Shown here: positions 1 through 14,218 of the stretch, one piece after another
Position numbering within the stretch: the stretch's first letter is position 1
How the letters are laid out: each line of letters starts with the position of its first letter
NCBI GenBank assembly: GCA_016801885.1
Contig: CM028894.1
Coordinates: 9,865,241 to 9,929,240, forward strand
Origin: Toxotes chatareus
Taxonomy: Eukaryota; Chordata; Actinopteri; Toxotidae
DNA: 64,000 nucleotides
Direction of reading: 5' to 3'
Position numbers and translations under genes: made by a program
The notes under the pieces: generated by a model
Seen by the model: the letters and a program-made list of their open reading frames with translations, nothing else
Database searches by the model: none
Told to the model about the DNA's origin: nothing

Positions 1-181
1 CTACACACACACACACACGCAGACACACAACATAGATGAATGCATTTCCCTTCTTCTCTTCTTGACTCCACCCAAAAACACACTCATGCGTAATTGTTTA
101 AAAATTCCCAGTGCAGCCCACAACTCTCTTTGCCCTCCTTTGCTCACCTCTTCAATGCCTCTCAATTTGTCTCTTGCTTTT

Positions 182-190
<9 letters not shown>

Positions 191-233
<43 letters not shown>
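191..233. repeat. (CA)n microsatellite
   Basis: Twenty-one uninterrupted CA units flanked by CT-rich sequence. Another CA run lies at the left edge (3-30). Confidence 0.95.
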
Positions 234-236
<3 letters not shown>

Positions 237-2994
237 CTCCTCTGCAGCTGTGTGGAGGAGGTCAGGTGGTTTCAAGGTGTTTGGGAGCAAATCATCCATG
301 TTTACTGGCCCCACTGCACCAGGTCTAAGGCTTTGCTTACAGGTCCTGAGGCTGCTGTCCACTTCAGGGAGGTAGCTGTAGAGAGATTTAGTGGGATCAT
401 TAGAGGGAGAAAAGAAGCTTTTGGAGCATTAAAGGCACCTCTGGCAAAGTGGAGATATATGTTACTATATACACTGATTATTTATGGAAAAAAGAAAAGA
501 AATGCACATGAACACACCTCTTATGTGGCTTTTACTTGTTTTTTTTTATTACAGTGATGCTGTTGAATTAGACATAATATGTGTTTGGCCATTCTGCACA
601 GTTTGTACTCCAGGCTGAGAAATGGACACAGTACCTGGTTCAATTATACTTGATCTTCATCACACATTACTTTCAACATGATTTCTTTACTAGTCTTGCA
701 TTTTCAAAGCAGAATGACATCTGAGAAGTACCTGCAGTGTGAGGACTGACTGAAATATACCTCAAATGCACTGTTGCATAATTTTACCTGAGCAGAAATG
801 TTGCCAACTTTTTTTTTTTTTTTTTGATATGTAAATTTCTTTGCTTGGCATCCTCAAGAGCTCAACTCTTATCCAACAGCCATCTGTCTTTGAGATATGA
901 GATGTGTGCAGATCAATTTTACTGAGGTTCATAGTCAACGCTGAGGACAACCATGAGATCAACATGCCTGGCGATGTGATGCCCTAATGAAGGCTACCTA
1001 GTCAGCTGAGGACACAAAGACTTGAGTTATTGCTTTCATATGTGGGAGGAGGAAGAGGAGGAAGAGGAGGAAGAGCAGGAGGAGGAGGTGAGCGTGGAAA
1101 TGAGTAACAGACTTGAACTCTCCTCCTGTCCCTGCTCATTTTCATCTCCAACTTGCAATAACTGTAAATCACAGCATGAGAAGAAATGATTTTGCTATTT
1201 CCAAGGGGCAAAGGAGCCACGGTGGTGAATAACAAGATATGGGATCAAACAGAACCAAAAGACTAATTAGAAAACATCAATAATGAGTTGTGGGGGTCTC
1301 GGCTTCACCGCCACCCATCCAGAGGTTGATAGATGGAGGGAAACCCGTCCCACTGACACCCCATTGACGCTGATGGTCACTGTCTCTGAATATGCAATGA
1401 GACTTATTATTCATAAGCTCTTACTCTCTTTGACAAATGGAAGCGAATGAGCAGAGCAGTCTGTAAGCAGCAGCTACTTTAGATGCCAAGACTTGTTTTT
1501 TCAAGACATCAAACCTGATTTCCCTGGTCACGAGCTGTTGTCATAGCGACTCATTGGCTTTAAAGCCACTTTGGGCTTGTTTTTCTGTAAAGTCGCTTAC
1601 AAATATTGTGGGTAGTCGTATGTTGTTCTCAATATGTCTCCTGTCTCTCTCCACTACATCTGTCTAAATGCTCCTGTTGCAGGATCCGTCTAAAACCTGA
1701 CTCCCTCCACTCCTCTACTTCCCCTCTAAACACAGGTGATAGTCAGTGATTGAGCTAAATAAAAAAGCCGCAACTGATGAAGTTCCTTTAGCTACTTTGT
1801 TAACAATATCAGGGACTAAGTGGGAGAAATGTGAGGAAAAAAACAACAACAAAGACTGAATTGGACGTTTGACCTCAAGTGGGGGATGATTCAAAGCCAG
1901 TGTGCAGATTCTGTCAGTGGGAAGTGCTCGCGAGAACACTGCCAACTGAGAGGGGGCGCTTGCTCTCACTGGATGTAGTTAACATCTCATGACTGAGTGA
2001 ATGAGGCAATGTGACAGCAGAGGCTTATGATTCGGTTCATTATATTCCCCAGCTGACGTTCCCTGGCACCTGAAATAGCGCATCAGCTGAGATTTTATTT
2101 TGTCAGGGAGCAAATTTTTCAGACTGAAGCACATTCTCTCGGGTTCTTTGGCTGTGAGGGAGAAGCGCCTCATCAACCTGATTTTCATAATGTGATTATC
2201 CTTGTTGATTTATGCATAAGACACAAGATACGCTCCTCGGTTTGTGTACTAGTCAGGGAAATCCAAATCAATTGGATTTGCAATTGAATAAACTTTGTTT
2301 CAACCTCCTTTCTGTCTCTGTATACGTCACATACAAAGTCTGACACTGTGGATTAGAAGAGTTTAGAAGTGAGATCTGACATAATGAGAGATGAAGATAG
2401 ATCAGTTTGTTGCTATGATGCCATGTTTGTTAAATAAAGTTTGGGATCATTAACAGTTAAAGTTAGATCAATACAATGGCTTAAAGACAAATTTGGGATT
2501 CTGTGCTGCACATTTCTCTCACATTACTCGACCAAATCACCTTCCTGATGACTTCACACACCAGCAGCACACTCATGAACGCACTGCAAACAGTGTTAGC
2601 CTGGACATAGCTGTGCATGAAATAAAAAAAATGTCCCTTTATCTGATGCATGACATTACTGTACCAGGCTTTATTTGCCACGAGAGAGAGACAACTTGAT
2701 CCAAAATGTGTTTTTTTACTTTAATCATTTTATTATGAGGTCTCATTTAGTGGCTCATTGGGAGCTTTTGCGTCAAGCAGGTTACCGCTGCACAGAAATG
2801 GCCTCATTGCCATGGTAACTCTGTTCCCAGGGTGGTGAGTAGAGGTTTGTGTTTTTGCACAACTTCTCAGAGTATCTCATTTTAAAAACACGATATTTCT
2901 GTAAGCCCCAGTGTGACACTAACAATGGTTGGATGCAAACTTAAAGTTCAGACATCGTCAGGCAGAATAAGCCTGCTCATTTTTGTTTCTGTTT

Positions 2995-3043
2995 CTTTTT
3001 TATTTTATTTTATTTTATTTTATTCTATTTTATTTTATTATTC
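2995..3043. repeat. (TTTTA)n repeat
   Basis: An imperfect pentanucleotide array of about nine TTTTA-type units. Confidence 0.9.
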
Positions 3044-6000
3044 CAGCCTGTGTATATAAATCACAGTGCCCCATATTTAAATGTTTTAATGCACTTAGCA
3101 TTACAACAATAATCAGTTGTCTGTTTGATTAGCGCAGTCATCAGACCATCACCGAGTGATAGATGTAGTTAGCGCACAATGGACTGATGCTCAGCTGACA
3201 CTGATAGCACGGCTTATTAGAACAATACATCTGGTTTAAAGCGTCCTATGAATTTCCTCTGTGTCATTGTCTAATGAATTGTGATAATGACTATTGACCC
3301 TATTTTCTGCAGCAGATGTGAGCTATTGTCTATTAGGATATTTTATTTCTCCTTCAGGCGGCTTTTGAAGTGCAAGATGTTGTCGAACAGAAAGTATTTT
3401 TCTCTGGGAATTATGCCTGTGAATGAACTGTTCCAAAGTAAAGCAGTACCAATACCAGTTACTGATGTTTTTCTTAATGTATATGTGTATTTATTTATGT
3501 ATATTTCAGTTTGCTTAGGCTGGTTTGCAAGCACCTGGAATCCATTACTTCAGCTTTTTCCTCACCAGCTAACAATATTCTTTTGCCTTGCATTCCTTAT
3601 GACTGACAGTGCTGACCATGGTACATACTATTTGCTGAGTGTGATAATATGCTGCTCTGTTTATTAGCCTCCCGTCATCAAAATGAAAACATTACATCTG
3701 CCTTCAGTTTTTCACCATATATTTTAAAGGTTGTGAGAAACTCAACACAATTGGACATTGAATTGCGTGGCATTAAATTGGACTACACTCAACTTGTAGC
3801 AGCCTAAAGGCCTATAAACAGGATTTCTAGGAGACAGGGTTGCTGTCTTAACCTTACCTTTTGACATAGCCTGATCTCTGGTCCTGATGAATCAATACAG
3901 TGACATTGTGGGCAAGTTTTTGCCTCAGTGCACAGCTGCAACTCATCCCATGAAACAGATCTGAAATCATTCTGGCAGTTTCGAATTTTCTGCAAGCTTT
4001 TGTGTTTTGCTATCTTTTTTTTTCTCCTGTTCTCCACAGCTGAGTGTCTGTGAAAGAACAGCAGAATAACAAGGAGGAATTTGACTGTGAAATAAATAAG
4101 TGGACTCCATCGTCCTTCTTGATTTATTGCATGAGGACAGCAAAACCCAGCACGTAAAATGAGATAATTGACATCAAGCCCGGGGAGCTGGACAGTACCA
4201 AAGATATCTATCCAGGAAGTTACTAAACCAATATAGATCGTATAACTGATGAGCCTGTGAGACAAGGACATGGAAAACAAAAATAGAAATCCATCATGAG
4301 TAAACAGGAAATTGACTTAGATAAAGCTGTGTGTTTATGTCATACTGGAAAAATGAAGTAATTTCATTTCAGTTGTGGTTCATTGTTTTTAACAGAGCTG
4401 TTGTGGAAGTTTTTTTTTTCTTTAACTAGACTTGAATAATGTCAGATGTTGTGTACACAGATCCTGGAAGTGCTCACTGTAAACATGCCACTGTTAGAGC
4501 CTCATCACAAAGACAGTGAAACCGTCTGAAAGAAGATGCATTTCAGTTTGGGAGATGGAGAAACTGTGCGTGTGCACAGCAAAGAGAGAAGTAGTCCCAG
4601 AAGCCGAGGCTTTTTGAAGACAGCTGGTTCCTTTCTCTGTCTGAAAACAACAAAGCAAAGCGCACGAAGCCAGTGACACACATCCTGACACCACTCCAGC
4701 CTGGATGTAATGTACGTTTCACAAACCTTTTAATACTCCTACAGAGAACGTGGACATTTTGTCAGAGAGAATAAGCATCAATGAGACAAACAAAGCAAAG
4801 TATAAGTGACATTTACAGCCGGCATCGAGGAGCAAGTCCTCTTCACACTGATCCTTTAAATGAACCACAGCAAAACAGGGCTGAGTCAGCGGAAACATTT
4901 TTAGACAACTGAACAACATCATTAACAGAAGACTGTGAACAGAACTGAAGATTAGGTCCGAACAGCTCATGCCTGAAGCTCAGTTTGATCCACCATCTCT
5001 GAGCTGCTGGGGCAGACTGGTATCCTCAGAAAAACAACAGCATCAGTTATTTACAGAATTACTGCTCGTGTTTTTTTGGTGGCGGGAAGAAGAAAAGAGT
5101 GTGACGTTGTGTGGAGAGAGAGAGGAGGTCAGAGTTGTCGGAGGATAGGACTTTTGTTGTCTGCGTATTGGTTTCCCATAAGCATTGTGAGACACATGAC
5201 TGGAGAAATTCTTGACACAGCATGAAAAAAGTGCTCAGGGCATCACATCACAAGCAATTTAACAACGTTATCTATTACTTATTTGGAAGGGAAAACAAAG
5301 TGCAATGAAGCTGGGGAGCAAATTGTTATCATAACATAGGAGCAGTATCCATTCGTTCCTTGAATCATTCCCAGTGTCATTTCTTCCACTGTTTCTAGGG
5401 GCATGTTTCCACTGAGCACAAGCAAAGGCTGTGTTTCCACCAGGAGTCTGAACTGATGACTGTGGAGCTGTAAAGTCCAATATGAGGTTATCTGGTCCAT
5501 CTGCTGACAGAGTGTTGTGCCTCAAGCTGTAAATCTACATGTACGTGGAAAGCAAGACAACGAGGATACGCAAAACCTTTAACACTTAAATATAGCTTTC
5601 TCAGAATCTGCTGTTTAGGGAAAAAAAAAACTCTTTCCCCCTCTCAGTACATCCCTGTCTGACAGAGAGGTGTCCATACCCCGAAATCATTATTTCATTT
5701 AAACAAACCAGAAATCCTAACATTATTAAAAAGCTCTTGTATCACTAAGGAACACATGAAACAGACCGCACATTAAAAAACTGATGAGTTTAACCTGTTA
5801 TTAACTGCTGAAACAGAAAGAGTTCTCATTTCCACTGAAGCCTGATGCCCCCTTGTATGTGTGCAGCATTCTGGTATATCATTTACAGAAATATAATATT
5901 GATTTTGACACTGCAGAGCAGATCTGCTAAGCAACAAAGAAACAGAACAACAGGGTAGCCACGGTTCGATGTATGAGGGAGCGTCTGTACTTCCAAATGT

Positions 6001-6660
6001 AATTTGTAATCTATGATGACTGAAACCAGAAAATATTATTGGTGTAAAATTCAAAGTAATGTACGTTCATCCTTCTTAGTTCAGTCTCTGGCAAACCCAC
6101 TTGACTGTCACACATATGAGGTGTAACGATATTGTGCATGAGTGACTCACTGCAGATGTCATTGTCAGTCAGGAGTTAGGGTTAGGAATAAAAACAGAAC
6201 CACTCTCTGATCAGATGTGTGCTCTGACTGAGTGACTGTGAGAGACTCAGGCACAGAGAGAAACATGTGTTTGTGGATTGACTGAGCTTATGGAGGCATA
6301 GGAGGATATACAGTGTAACACCAGCACTGTTTGCTTCATGGGTTTGCAGTATCTGATCTAATCTATAATGCTATATTTCACTCTCTACATGTAAACACCA
6401 TTCTCTCCTGGATATAAAATCAAGCATTTCCAACTTATATTTGCTTATATCTTTCTGTGTATGTTTTTCTATCGCTAGAGATTTACAGCTTCTTTGTGCT
6501 TCTTTCACATTAAAAGTCATATGCAGTTGGGTTTTACTGCATACTTCTGAATAAAAAAACGAGAGTCGAGTGCATCTGAGTGCTAAGTACGTGCATAGAA
6601 CAGTTGGAGCTTGGTCTCCTGGAGTGTGTAAAAATGTAAACGACTTCTACAAAAGGAATA

Positions 6661-6765
6661 TTAAAGGAATGGTTTGGCATTTGGGGAAATACTCTCATTC
6701 ACTTTCTCACCCTGTGGTAAATAAATGATCCCGCTCGTGTGTCTGTAAAAATGAAGCTTGCCAAA
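6661..6765. mobile_element. Degraded inverted-repeat element, copy A
   Basis: Shows the family's end motif (GGCATTTGGGGAAATACTCT, then CACTTTCTCACC) and internal ATGAAGCT-like sequence. No coding capacity. Recognised by similarity to the copies near 9.04, 11.21, 28.2, 36.9 and 56.5 kb. Confidence 0.45.
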
Positions 6766-6872
6766 CTTGCTAATATTTAACCTCTGACCTCTTGTGCCGA
6801 GCCTTCTGTGAATAAGTTAATTGTCACATTAATTTTTGTACACAACAAACAGAGTCATTCTTGTTTTACCTC

Positions 6873-6896
6873 TTTTTTTTTTTTTTTTTTTTTTTT
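6873..6896. repeat. Poly(T) tract
   Basis: Twenty-four consecutive T residues; may be a reverse-oriented retroposon tail, but nothing else supports that. Confidence 0.9.
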
Positions 6897-9029
6897 AATA
6901 GATTGGGAATGTTGGTTTTCAGGCTTCCACGCAGTAACGCTGGAGGAGCATCTCTGGTCCTGGAATGAACCCGTCACATCTTACTGTGCTGTACAACAAG
7001 CACCAAATTTTGTATTTTGAACAGTGTCTGCTTTTGGCAACAAGCAAAGATGCCGTCAGGAGAAACAACCAGATTTATTTTTGTTAGCACTGCCTGGTGG
7101 GAGTGCAAGTAAAGGAGACTGGCAAACCATAAATGCTGAGGACAAAAACACTGGATGACTCATTTTCAATCACTTGCAAACCACTTTTATCAAGAAAAAA
7201 AAAAAAGACTTGATAGGAGAGAACGCATCTGGGGATTTTAAGTGGCTCTGTGGTTCTAATGAGGAAATTAGTTTGAGAACAAAGACAGTGACCTCCTGAG
7301 CACAGCAACACTGTGAGGCAGCCAAGAGACATGTTGACTGGGACTGCCAAAAATGGAAGGTGACAGACAAAGAAAATGGGTTTAGCCAGAACAAGGGCTG
7401 TCAGTGACCTCTGTTCCTCAGTGAAACCCCCTTAACTACGGCTGATAGCAGGAGTCAGCAGCTGTGTTTGGTCTTGTAACGGGGGCTGAATACCACCGTC
7501 CTGAGCTGTTATACCAAGAAAACCATTTTTTTTAAATTTTCTTTTTGTGAGGAACAACACCTTTACTTTCACAGTCGGACTGTGGCCACTTGAGCTGAAT
7601 AAGAACCGTGTTGTTGTTCAGAGGCACGAAACTTCCGGTTATCTTATGAAACAGAGTGTTTGGACTGTCACCGTCGTCCCTCAGAACAGCATTTGTGTTA
7701 GCAGCTCTGAGGTGTTGAAAAAGTGTTGAGAAAGGTGGTATGTAGGACTACAGATCTGGCTAAATCCTGCTGTTTGCTGCAGGGCACCCACTTCCTGGAT
7801 TGTGCAACTGCCTTGCAATGTCAGAGCACCAGTCTCCTGTTGCTTATAGTAAGAAACATAGAAAATATGTTTTTAGGGGCTTTAACATTCTTGCATGCAG
7901 AAATGACACACAAGTCATTGAGTATTTGGTAGAGCTCTAACACATTCAACATCTCTGTGTGTCTTCTATTAGACAGCAAGGATGTATCTTTGGAAGTTTC
8001 TTTGCACAAGCAACACGTTCTTGCGTAGTGACAAATATTAACTCACACTTGCACACAAAACCTGAGGAAACAAGGCTTAAATAAATCAGGTGTGAAACGC
8101 AGTCAGGTTGTATGTGATTAGCATGTATTTCTCTGCATGTTCTATCTCTCAGATGTTAATTCGTTGATTGTGTGACAGTTGTGACAGATGGCAGGTTGCT
8201 TCTGTTTTGTTTTGTTTGTTTTTTTTATTCACGTTCTATTTTATTTATAACTAAGCGTGAGATTTGAGGGTACATTGTGTCAATTAAACCAGCATGTTAA
8301 AATCGTACTTTCTGGTACAACAAATAAAAATGTCTTCCTGCTTCATGGCAGAGACATTCACTGAATCTCTGTCTACACAACCTGGTACTGATACAGAAAA
8401 AGCAGATCCATAGACACTGACAATGCAAGTACTTAGAGTGAAAAGTGGAATGTTTCCTATTATTAAACCCAGCTTCTTGTCACCGGAGAGGTGAACAAGG
8501 AGGTGCAGTAAACACTCGAGGGGTGACAGCGCTGATGGAAAGGAAAACAGCTGCCTATAAATAACATCAACACATTCACCGGCCCTTGTAAAAAATGATG
8601 ATGGAATACATTTGAACCCTGAATGCCTAATAAAAGGAGTGACAGATATATGGTGTACAGCTAACTGTCAATAATTGGCTTCTCCGTAGCTTGTGCTCCC
8701 CTGCTCTTTTTTAATTTGCTTTTTTTTTACTGGAGAAAGTGATAAGATGAGGTTGAAAGAAGATAAGGCTGCCTGTTAGAGAGGGGGAGAATGATGCTCC
8801 TTTGGGTGGGACGTGCATCTCACAGCTTCACTCCACTTAGCGTTTTTCATTGGAATAGTGGGCGGTGAACCAGTGAGCACGTGTCTGGTGATTTGCAGGT
8901 GAAAAGACATCTTGTCATTTAGGTTTAAACTATTCCATTTTTCCTGTAAGGATGGATGAGATAAAACATGATGACTAGTGAGTTTGGAGGCGCTGTTGGT
9001 GGACTTTTTCTATTTATTGATGTTTGGCT

Positions 9030-9145
9030 TTATAAGCCAAACATCTGCTGGCTGCAGCTTCATATTTATCTTACGGACATGAGTTGCATCAGTCCCCTTA
9101 TCTAACTCTTGGCAAGAAATCAAGTTAGTATATGTTTCCTTGAAA
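9030..9145. mobile_element. Degraded inverted-repeat element, copy B (reverse)
   Basis: Reverse orientation: GGCTGCAGCTTCATATTTAT, CTTACGGACATGAG and TCTAACTCTTGGCAAGAAAT mirror the internal and terminal parts of the family. Confidence 0.5.
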
Positions 9146-10157
9146 GAGCAGCAGACCAGATAGGAAGGCTGGAAACCACTGCTAAATGAACATTTATATA
9201 CACAGTTACCATGCAGTAATCATAGATCAGAATGTGACTTGTGTGTCATTTCTCAAAATATGTTCTTTAATCTCTTTATATTCTCCTGGTGGCTGGAATG
9301 TAAACCACTAGACCATCTCTATACATGGGTGCAGTCGGTTCTTCCTTTGGTGGGGGAACGGCTGTGTGTGGCGGGGCTGCCGGAGCAGTCAGCCTTGCTC
9401 TGAGTGACCTTGTTTAATTCAGCACATACATCGCGGTGCTCTCACACACGCACAGCCGCACAGAACCAGAGGCGCGAGGCACGCAAACATACAGTCATGC
9501 ACACACACACACACACACATGCTTACAGGACACACAAGGCATGTTCACCCTGAGGCCGAGGACGTATTTTGTCATTGGTGCTTATCAACAGATATAAACC
9601 ACAGACAAGGAAAGTGTCTGAGTGTGCTGCTTATTCTCGTGAGTCTACAGGAGATTTTTATTCTGTTCCATCATTGTGTCCTTGTGCTGCACATATATTA
9701 CCACGGCATCCAGCATATATCACCACACAAGCATGTGCTCTTCACCTCACACAGGCAAACACTAGAAGGAATCAATATATCACTCTGATGATTTCTGACT
9801 AGAATGATCTTTCATATGATAATGTGGAAAATGATTTTTCCCCCTTTATTCACCTTACACTACCTTTCCTGCTACAATAAAAGCAATAAAAGGAAAAAAA
9901 CACGCGACTGTGAAGCTGTGCTAATTAAATTGAAAGAATGGTGTGGAGCAATAATGAGAGAAATGAAAGATCCAGCAGTTGGTACAGGAGGAGATGGGAA
10001 AACATCTTGAAAAGCTTCCTTTATGGAACCAGCCAATCCAACTGGTGAGTTCCTACGGTGATGAGCAGAGGCGACCAATCAACTCGCTCATTCTGAGCCT
10101 TGGCAACAACCTCCCGGCAAAGCAAAACAGTACTGTGATGTGTGAGTGTGTGGATGA

Positions 10158-10176
10158 GGGTGGGGGGTGGGGAGGG
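10158..10176 (+). other. G-quadruplex motif with 1-nt loops
   Basis: GGGTGGGGGGTGGGGAGGG has four G-runs with single-nucleotide T, T and A loops, the loop class known to be the most stable. It lies in a GT-rich tract. Confidence 0.65.
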
Positions 10177-11207
10177 TTGTCTTTGCATCTGTGTGTGTGT
10201 GTGAAAAGTGTGTGTTTGCGCAGTCTTGCTCCAGAGTGAGTGTGGGGCTCCTAACGTCTCTGTCTCGTCTCTTCTGTATTCAGGTCTTGTGTGGGAGCTG
10301 GCATATCACACAGACTGTCACGTCTGTCCTGATCTACTGTGTACATTGAAGACTTAGACTGAGCCACTTTCATCCCATGAGTGGCAGATTAATTGACGAC
10401 CTCATGAATTCATTATTACCATCTCCTATAAAAACGAGACACATGCCGACCTGATACACAAACAGGTGTGCGCCTGCATAAATAGGATCGAGCGGAAAAT
10501 CCGTCCAAGTTGGGTCAAGCGTAAATTGATTGTAGAACAGCTCGTGTGGCTTGTGGCTGGCAACAGCTGGCAAAAGTGAAACCAATATAAATCCAGCATA
10601 TGGCTGATGGGAACTTTTGGTTTTCTGGGTGGATCAAGATCAATGTCAGATGGATTATTTGATCCAGCCAGGGCAAATGCTTCTCTGACTGCAGGGTCAT
10701 TTAACTCCTGTTTTGTTCGGCCCATACCACGGGGAAAATTTGTTTGGTTGAGTTCATAAGTTGAAAGAAGCAGTGTAAGAGCAGTGGCTATGTTCAAAGT
10801 AGATAGATAAGCTGTGAGTCTAGTCCTGCAGGCCATAACACAGTGATAAAAAAAAAATCAGCATAGAAATACTCCAATCCATTTCAAACTTGAGAGAGCG
10901 GCTGTTGAGGGATCAAACAAACAGCTGAGGCAGCGTGCACGGTTCACATCATCTTCACTGCTTCACAAGTCATACGTTGGACCCCATATTGACCTGAAAT
11001 CAACCTTCAACCTGAGCTGCAGATTCCTGTTTACAGCATGGAAAACACACATAAAATTTAGGTATAAATGTACCTTAGATTAAACAAACAAATAAAGTCT
11101 AAAAATCTGACAAGAAATTCAAAGCAAGAGAGAGAGAGAGAGAGGATTAGATGCAACAAATGTCTCTGCAATTTCATAGCAAATCTTAGACCCTGAGATG
11201 GACTAGT

Positions 11208-11330
11208 TTAGCTTAGCTTAACATAAATTCCAGCTAACAGCACCTCTAAAGCTAAGCTAAGAATCTCCTGGCTGTAGCTTTTTATTTTCCTCTGCGAGAA
11301 AGTGTATTTCCCCAAAATGCCTAAGTTTAG
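11208..11330. mobile_element. Degraded inverted-repeat element, copy C
   Basis: Contains TTTAGCTTAGCTTAACATAA, AGCACCTCTAAAGCTAAGCT and an end CGAGAAAGTGTATTTCCCC with AAAATGCC. The TTAGCTTAGC and CCCAAAATG blocks are shared with the other copies. Confidence 0.5.
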
Positions 11331-11669
11331 TGCTGTGCAAGAGAGCGGTCGGGGTGAAAATGGCAGCAATGTTCTCCAGTTCCTGACTCATTTTAAAGCT
11401 CTGCAGGCTGCGGTTCGGTTCTAAGCAACTGAGAGTCTGAGCTGACAGGAGAGGGGAACCCTGCCATCTCTGCCTGAAATTCAGGCGGTGAGTCAGTGCT
11501 TTAAAAGAGATGATAAAACCTCCCACCTCCCACCTGCAGACTTCACCTCAGATGCCTAATTCAAGTTTGTATTAGCTCTGTTTGGGATATTTGGGATTCA
11601 GGTGATCACAGGGAGAGATCATAGGCTGGATTCTTAATGACCATAAATGTGTTCTGTCAAAAAGGTGTT

Positions 11670-11700
11670 TTGTGTGTGTGTGTGTGTGTGTGTGCGTGTT
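11670..11700. repeat. (GT)n microsatellite
   Basis: A near-perfect GT tract with one GC interruption. Confidence 0.9.
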
Positions 11701-11859
11701 TGCTGCATCTCTATGTGTGTGCATGTGCGGGACTGATGCCGCTGCACACCGAGACAGGTGTTATCCCCTTAATTATGGCCTCTTGCTTCCTCTCTGTGGC
11801 ATCACCCAGTGAACAGTTGTCATCCCTGATGGGGGTCTGCGCTTGTCACTGGCCCACAT

Positions 11860-11862
<3 letters not shown>

Positions 11863-11895
<33 letters not shown>

Positions 11896-11929
11896 GAGAG
11901 AGGGAGGAGGAGGACGAGGAGGAGGGGAG
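11863..11929. repeat. Polypurine (GA)n/(GGA)n tract
   Basis: About 67 nt of GA then GGAGGA repeats on the plus strand with one C. Such tracts can form triplex DNA. Confidence 0.9.
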
Positions 11930-14189
11930 TGTGTGACAGCGTTTGTCTGCGCACGTGCACTCGTACACATGTGTGTGTGAGTGTGCTTTTGTGTGAGTGT
12001 ACAGTAGCTATGACTCACACAGTGTGGGGGCTACAATGCATCTGTGCCCAGCACGACAAACGTGTAACTGCTTGACTCTATTTCAAATCTACAACCACTT
12101 TCCATATGGTGTCAGCTCTGCTCACTGCTGCTTGTTTTGCTCAGAGATGAATGAGCTGTGAGGGATTCAGTCATTTGTTGTTTTATTGATACCGTTTTCA
12201 TGACCTGTGCCCTGGAGCCACGGTCGTCCATTCAAAGCAGAGTGTAAACAGGAATGTTGCCTGAATGACTCAGCTCACACAAAGGGTGAACACAATTTTT
12301 TTTAATGTGACTGTAAATGAGCAAGAACTCTCAGCGACATTATGATCAAGTGGACGTAAATGGAATAAAGGAAAAATAGTAATAATTTCATTTTTTTAAA
12401 ACCTCAAAATCCAGACTGTTTGTCATCAGTTCTGCTCGGTTGCAAGTGCAGAGGTGATTGCTGTCAGCTCAAGTGTTGATACAGCAGACAGCTTAATGGT
12501 GAACAGCTGCCACCATCTGGCGAAGCCTAAAACTACACTCACTTTGACACCATTATTCCCATGATATCATGTACATGATGTCGACCGCAATGTAAGCAGA
12601 ACAAACGCAGGGCATAATTGCATTAGAGCTTTAGCACTGAGATGATTCACAGCTTGTGTTTTAATCTCTCTCATGCTCTAGAAAAGGTGCAGTATAAATA
12701 AGCTTCAATGACTTAAGCTAAAAGCGTTTCATTAACCTCTTTTTAACTAAAGACTCTTTCCTCTAAACAGCAACAACTGTCACCTACTCTGTACAAGTGA
12801 ATCACACATAGCTTTCAAGTAGTAATAAGATCTGTTTTGTATGCAACCAATCACTCACAACAGACTAAACACAATTTGTAGTCGTTTCATCTTGTCAAGT
12901 GGCCGAAGCCGAAGCTTTAGTGACTGTCATTATGCTGACCTTTATATTAACTACTATAAGAAGTGGCAACACTTGTGGTAAATCCTAGGGGTGCGAGTGT
13001 AAGCATATGTGTTTAAATGTCTGTGCATGGTTGATATGCTAATTGAAGTATAATTGTTATATGCTTATAACTGGTCTTCTTAAAGAGCTATAATGTACTA
13101 TTCTACACAACATGAAAAAATATGATGCATCATGTCGTTTACAAAAAACTATAATGAGCCAGGGATATGGAGTTTCCATCTTACTGGTGTTACAGATCTT
13201 TGACCTTTGACCCAGGCTGCAGCATGAAATCTAAATACAGAAAAGTGATAGGAAAGCTAACAGCCTTCTTAGATCTGGTGTGAGATCATTTCTGGTCTCA
13301 CCAAGTGATCTGCACCAGTTTTTGTTTGTCACGTTTGACGCTACGTGGCTTTAATAATCGGAATGTGAGCGTGAGTGTTTTGTCTGCATCCCAGAATTAG
13401 ATCTTCAAACACACAAACCGCAATATTTCAATAACATTTATCTCATTTTGAAGAGAAACTCTCTGTGAAATGGGAATGATCACTGAAAGCACCAAAAGCC
13501 TTCCCATTCTCTGATCAGTACTACAAACCGGAATTGTTTCCCCAGAGTTGCCTGAGCATCAAGCAAACCAGCACTGACAGAACACACTTTCAGAATAAAT
13601 CTACCAATTACAAAGTGGTTTTGTGCATCTTCTCCATCTTTCTCTCTCCCGAATGTGCCAAGATGTGGCTCTCACCACATATTCAAGTGAAAGAAACCAG
13701 GCCTCAGGCCACGAGGACAACTCTGTAGAACATGAATCTCCATGAATTAAACATGGATTGCAGTATGGATATTGGTATTAAGAAACAGGCCCAGTCATAC
13801 AGTGTAGGACCAGTGATTTATGCCTCAATATGCTTCACTCGGAAAAACAGTTAATATCTTTCTCCTGGGAGTCGGCCAATTCTCTCCACATCTCACTTCA
13901 TAAGTAGACACATTAACATTTCTCACTTTCTGTTTACTCTATCCTCACTTAACTTTTGTGCGGACGTGTAAATAAGTAATGAACGAACACGTGATCTATT
14001 CTCACGGTGCCTTTGTGATGTGCATAATATCTTAAATAATAAGGGGAAACCATCCTTCCTCTGTTTGTATGGTGATGGTGCAGCTCAATATGTGATATCA
14101 ACACATCTAAGTGATCAATACAAGAACATACAGCAGTTGTCTCTAGGGTTATCATGTTCCTGCTGTGGCAATGATTTCCTTCAGAGCCT

Positions 14190-14218
14190 GTGTGTGTGTG
14201 TATGTGTGTGTGTGTGTG
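14190..14218. repeat. (GT)n microsatellite
   Basis: A GT tract with one TA interruption. Confidence 0.9.

Noticed and set aside
111..557. 148-codon frame with a His-Thr repeat
   Set aside because: It is a translation of the (CA)n microsatellite; no protein features outside it.
3804..4280. 158-codon minus-strand frame
   Set aside because: No recognisable domain, biased composition and no supporting splice context; consistent with chance.
10426..10836. 136-codon minus-strand frame containing DPAVREAFALAGSNNPSDID
   Set aside because: The central part looks protein-like, but I recognise no family and there is no gene context. Not called without a homology search.
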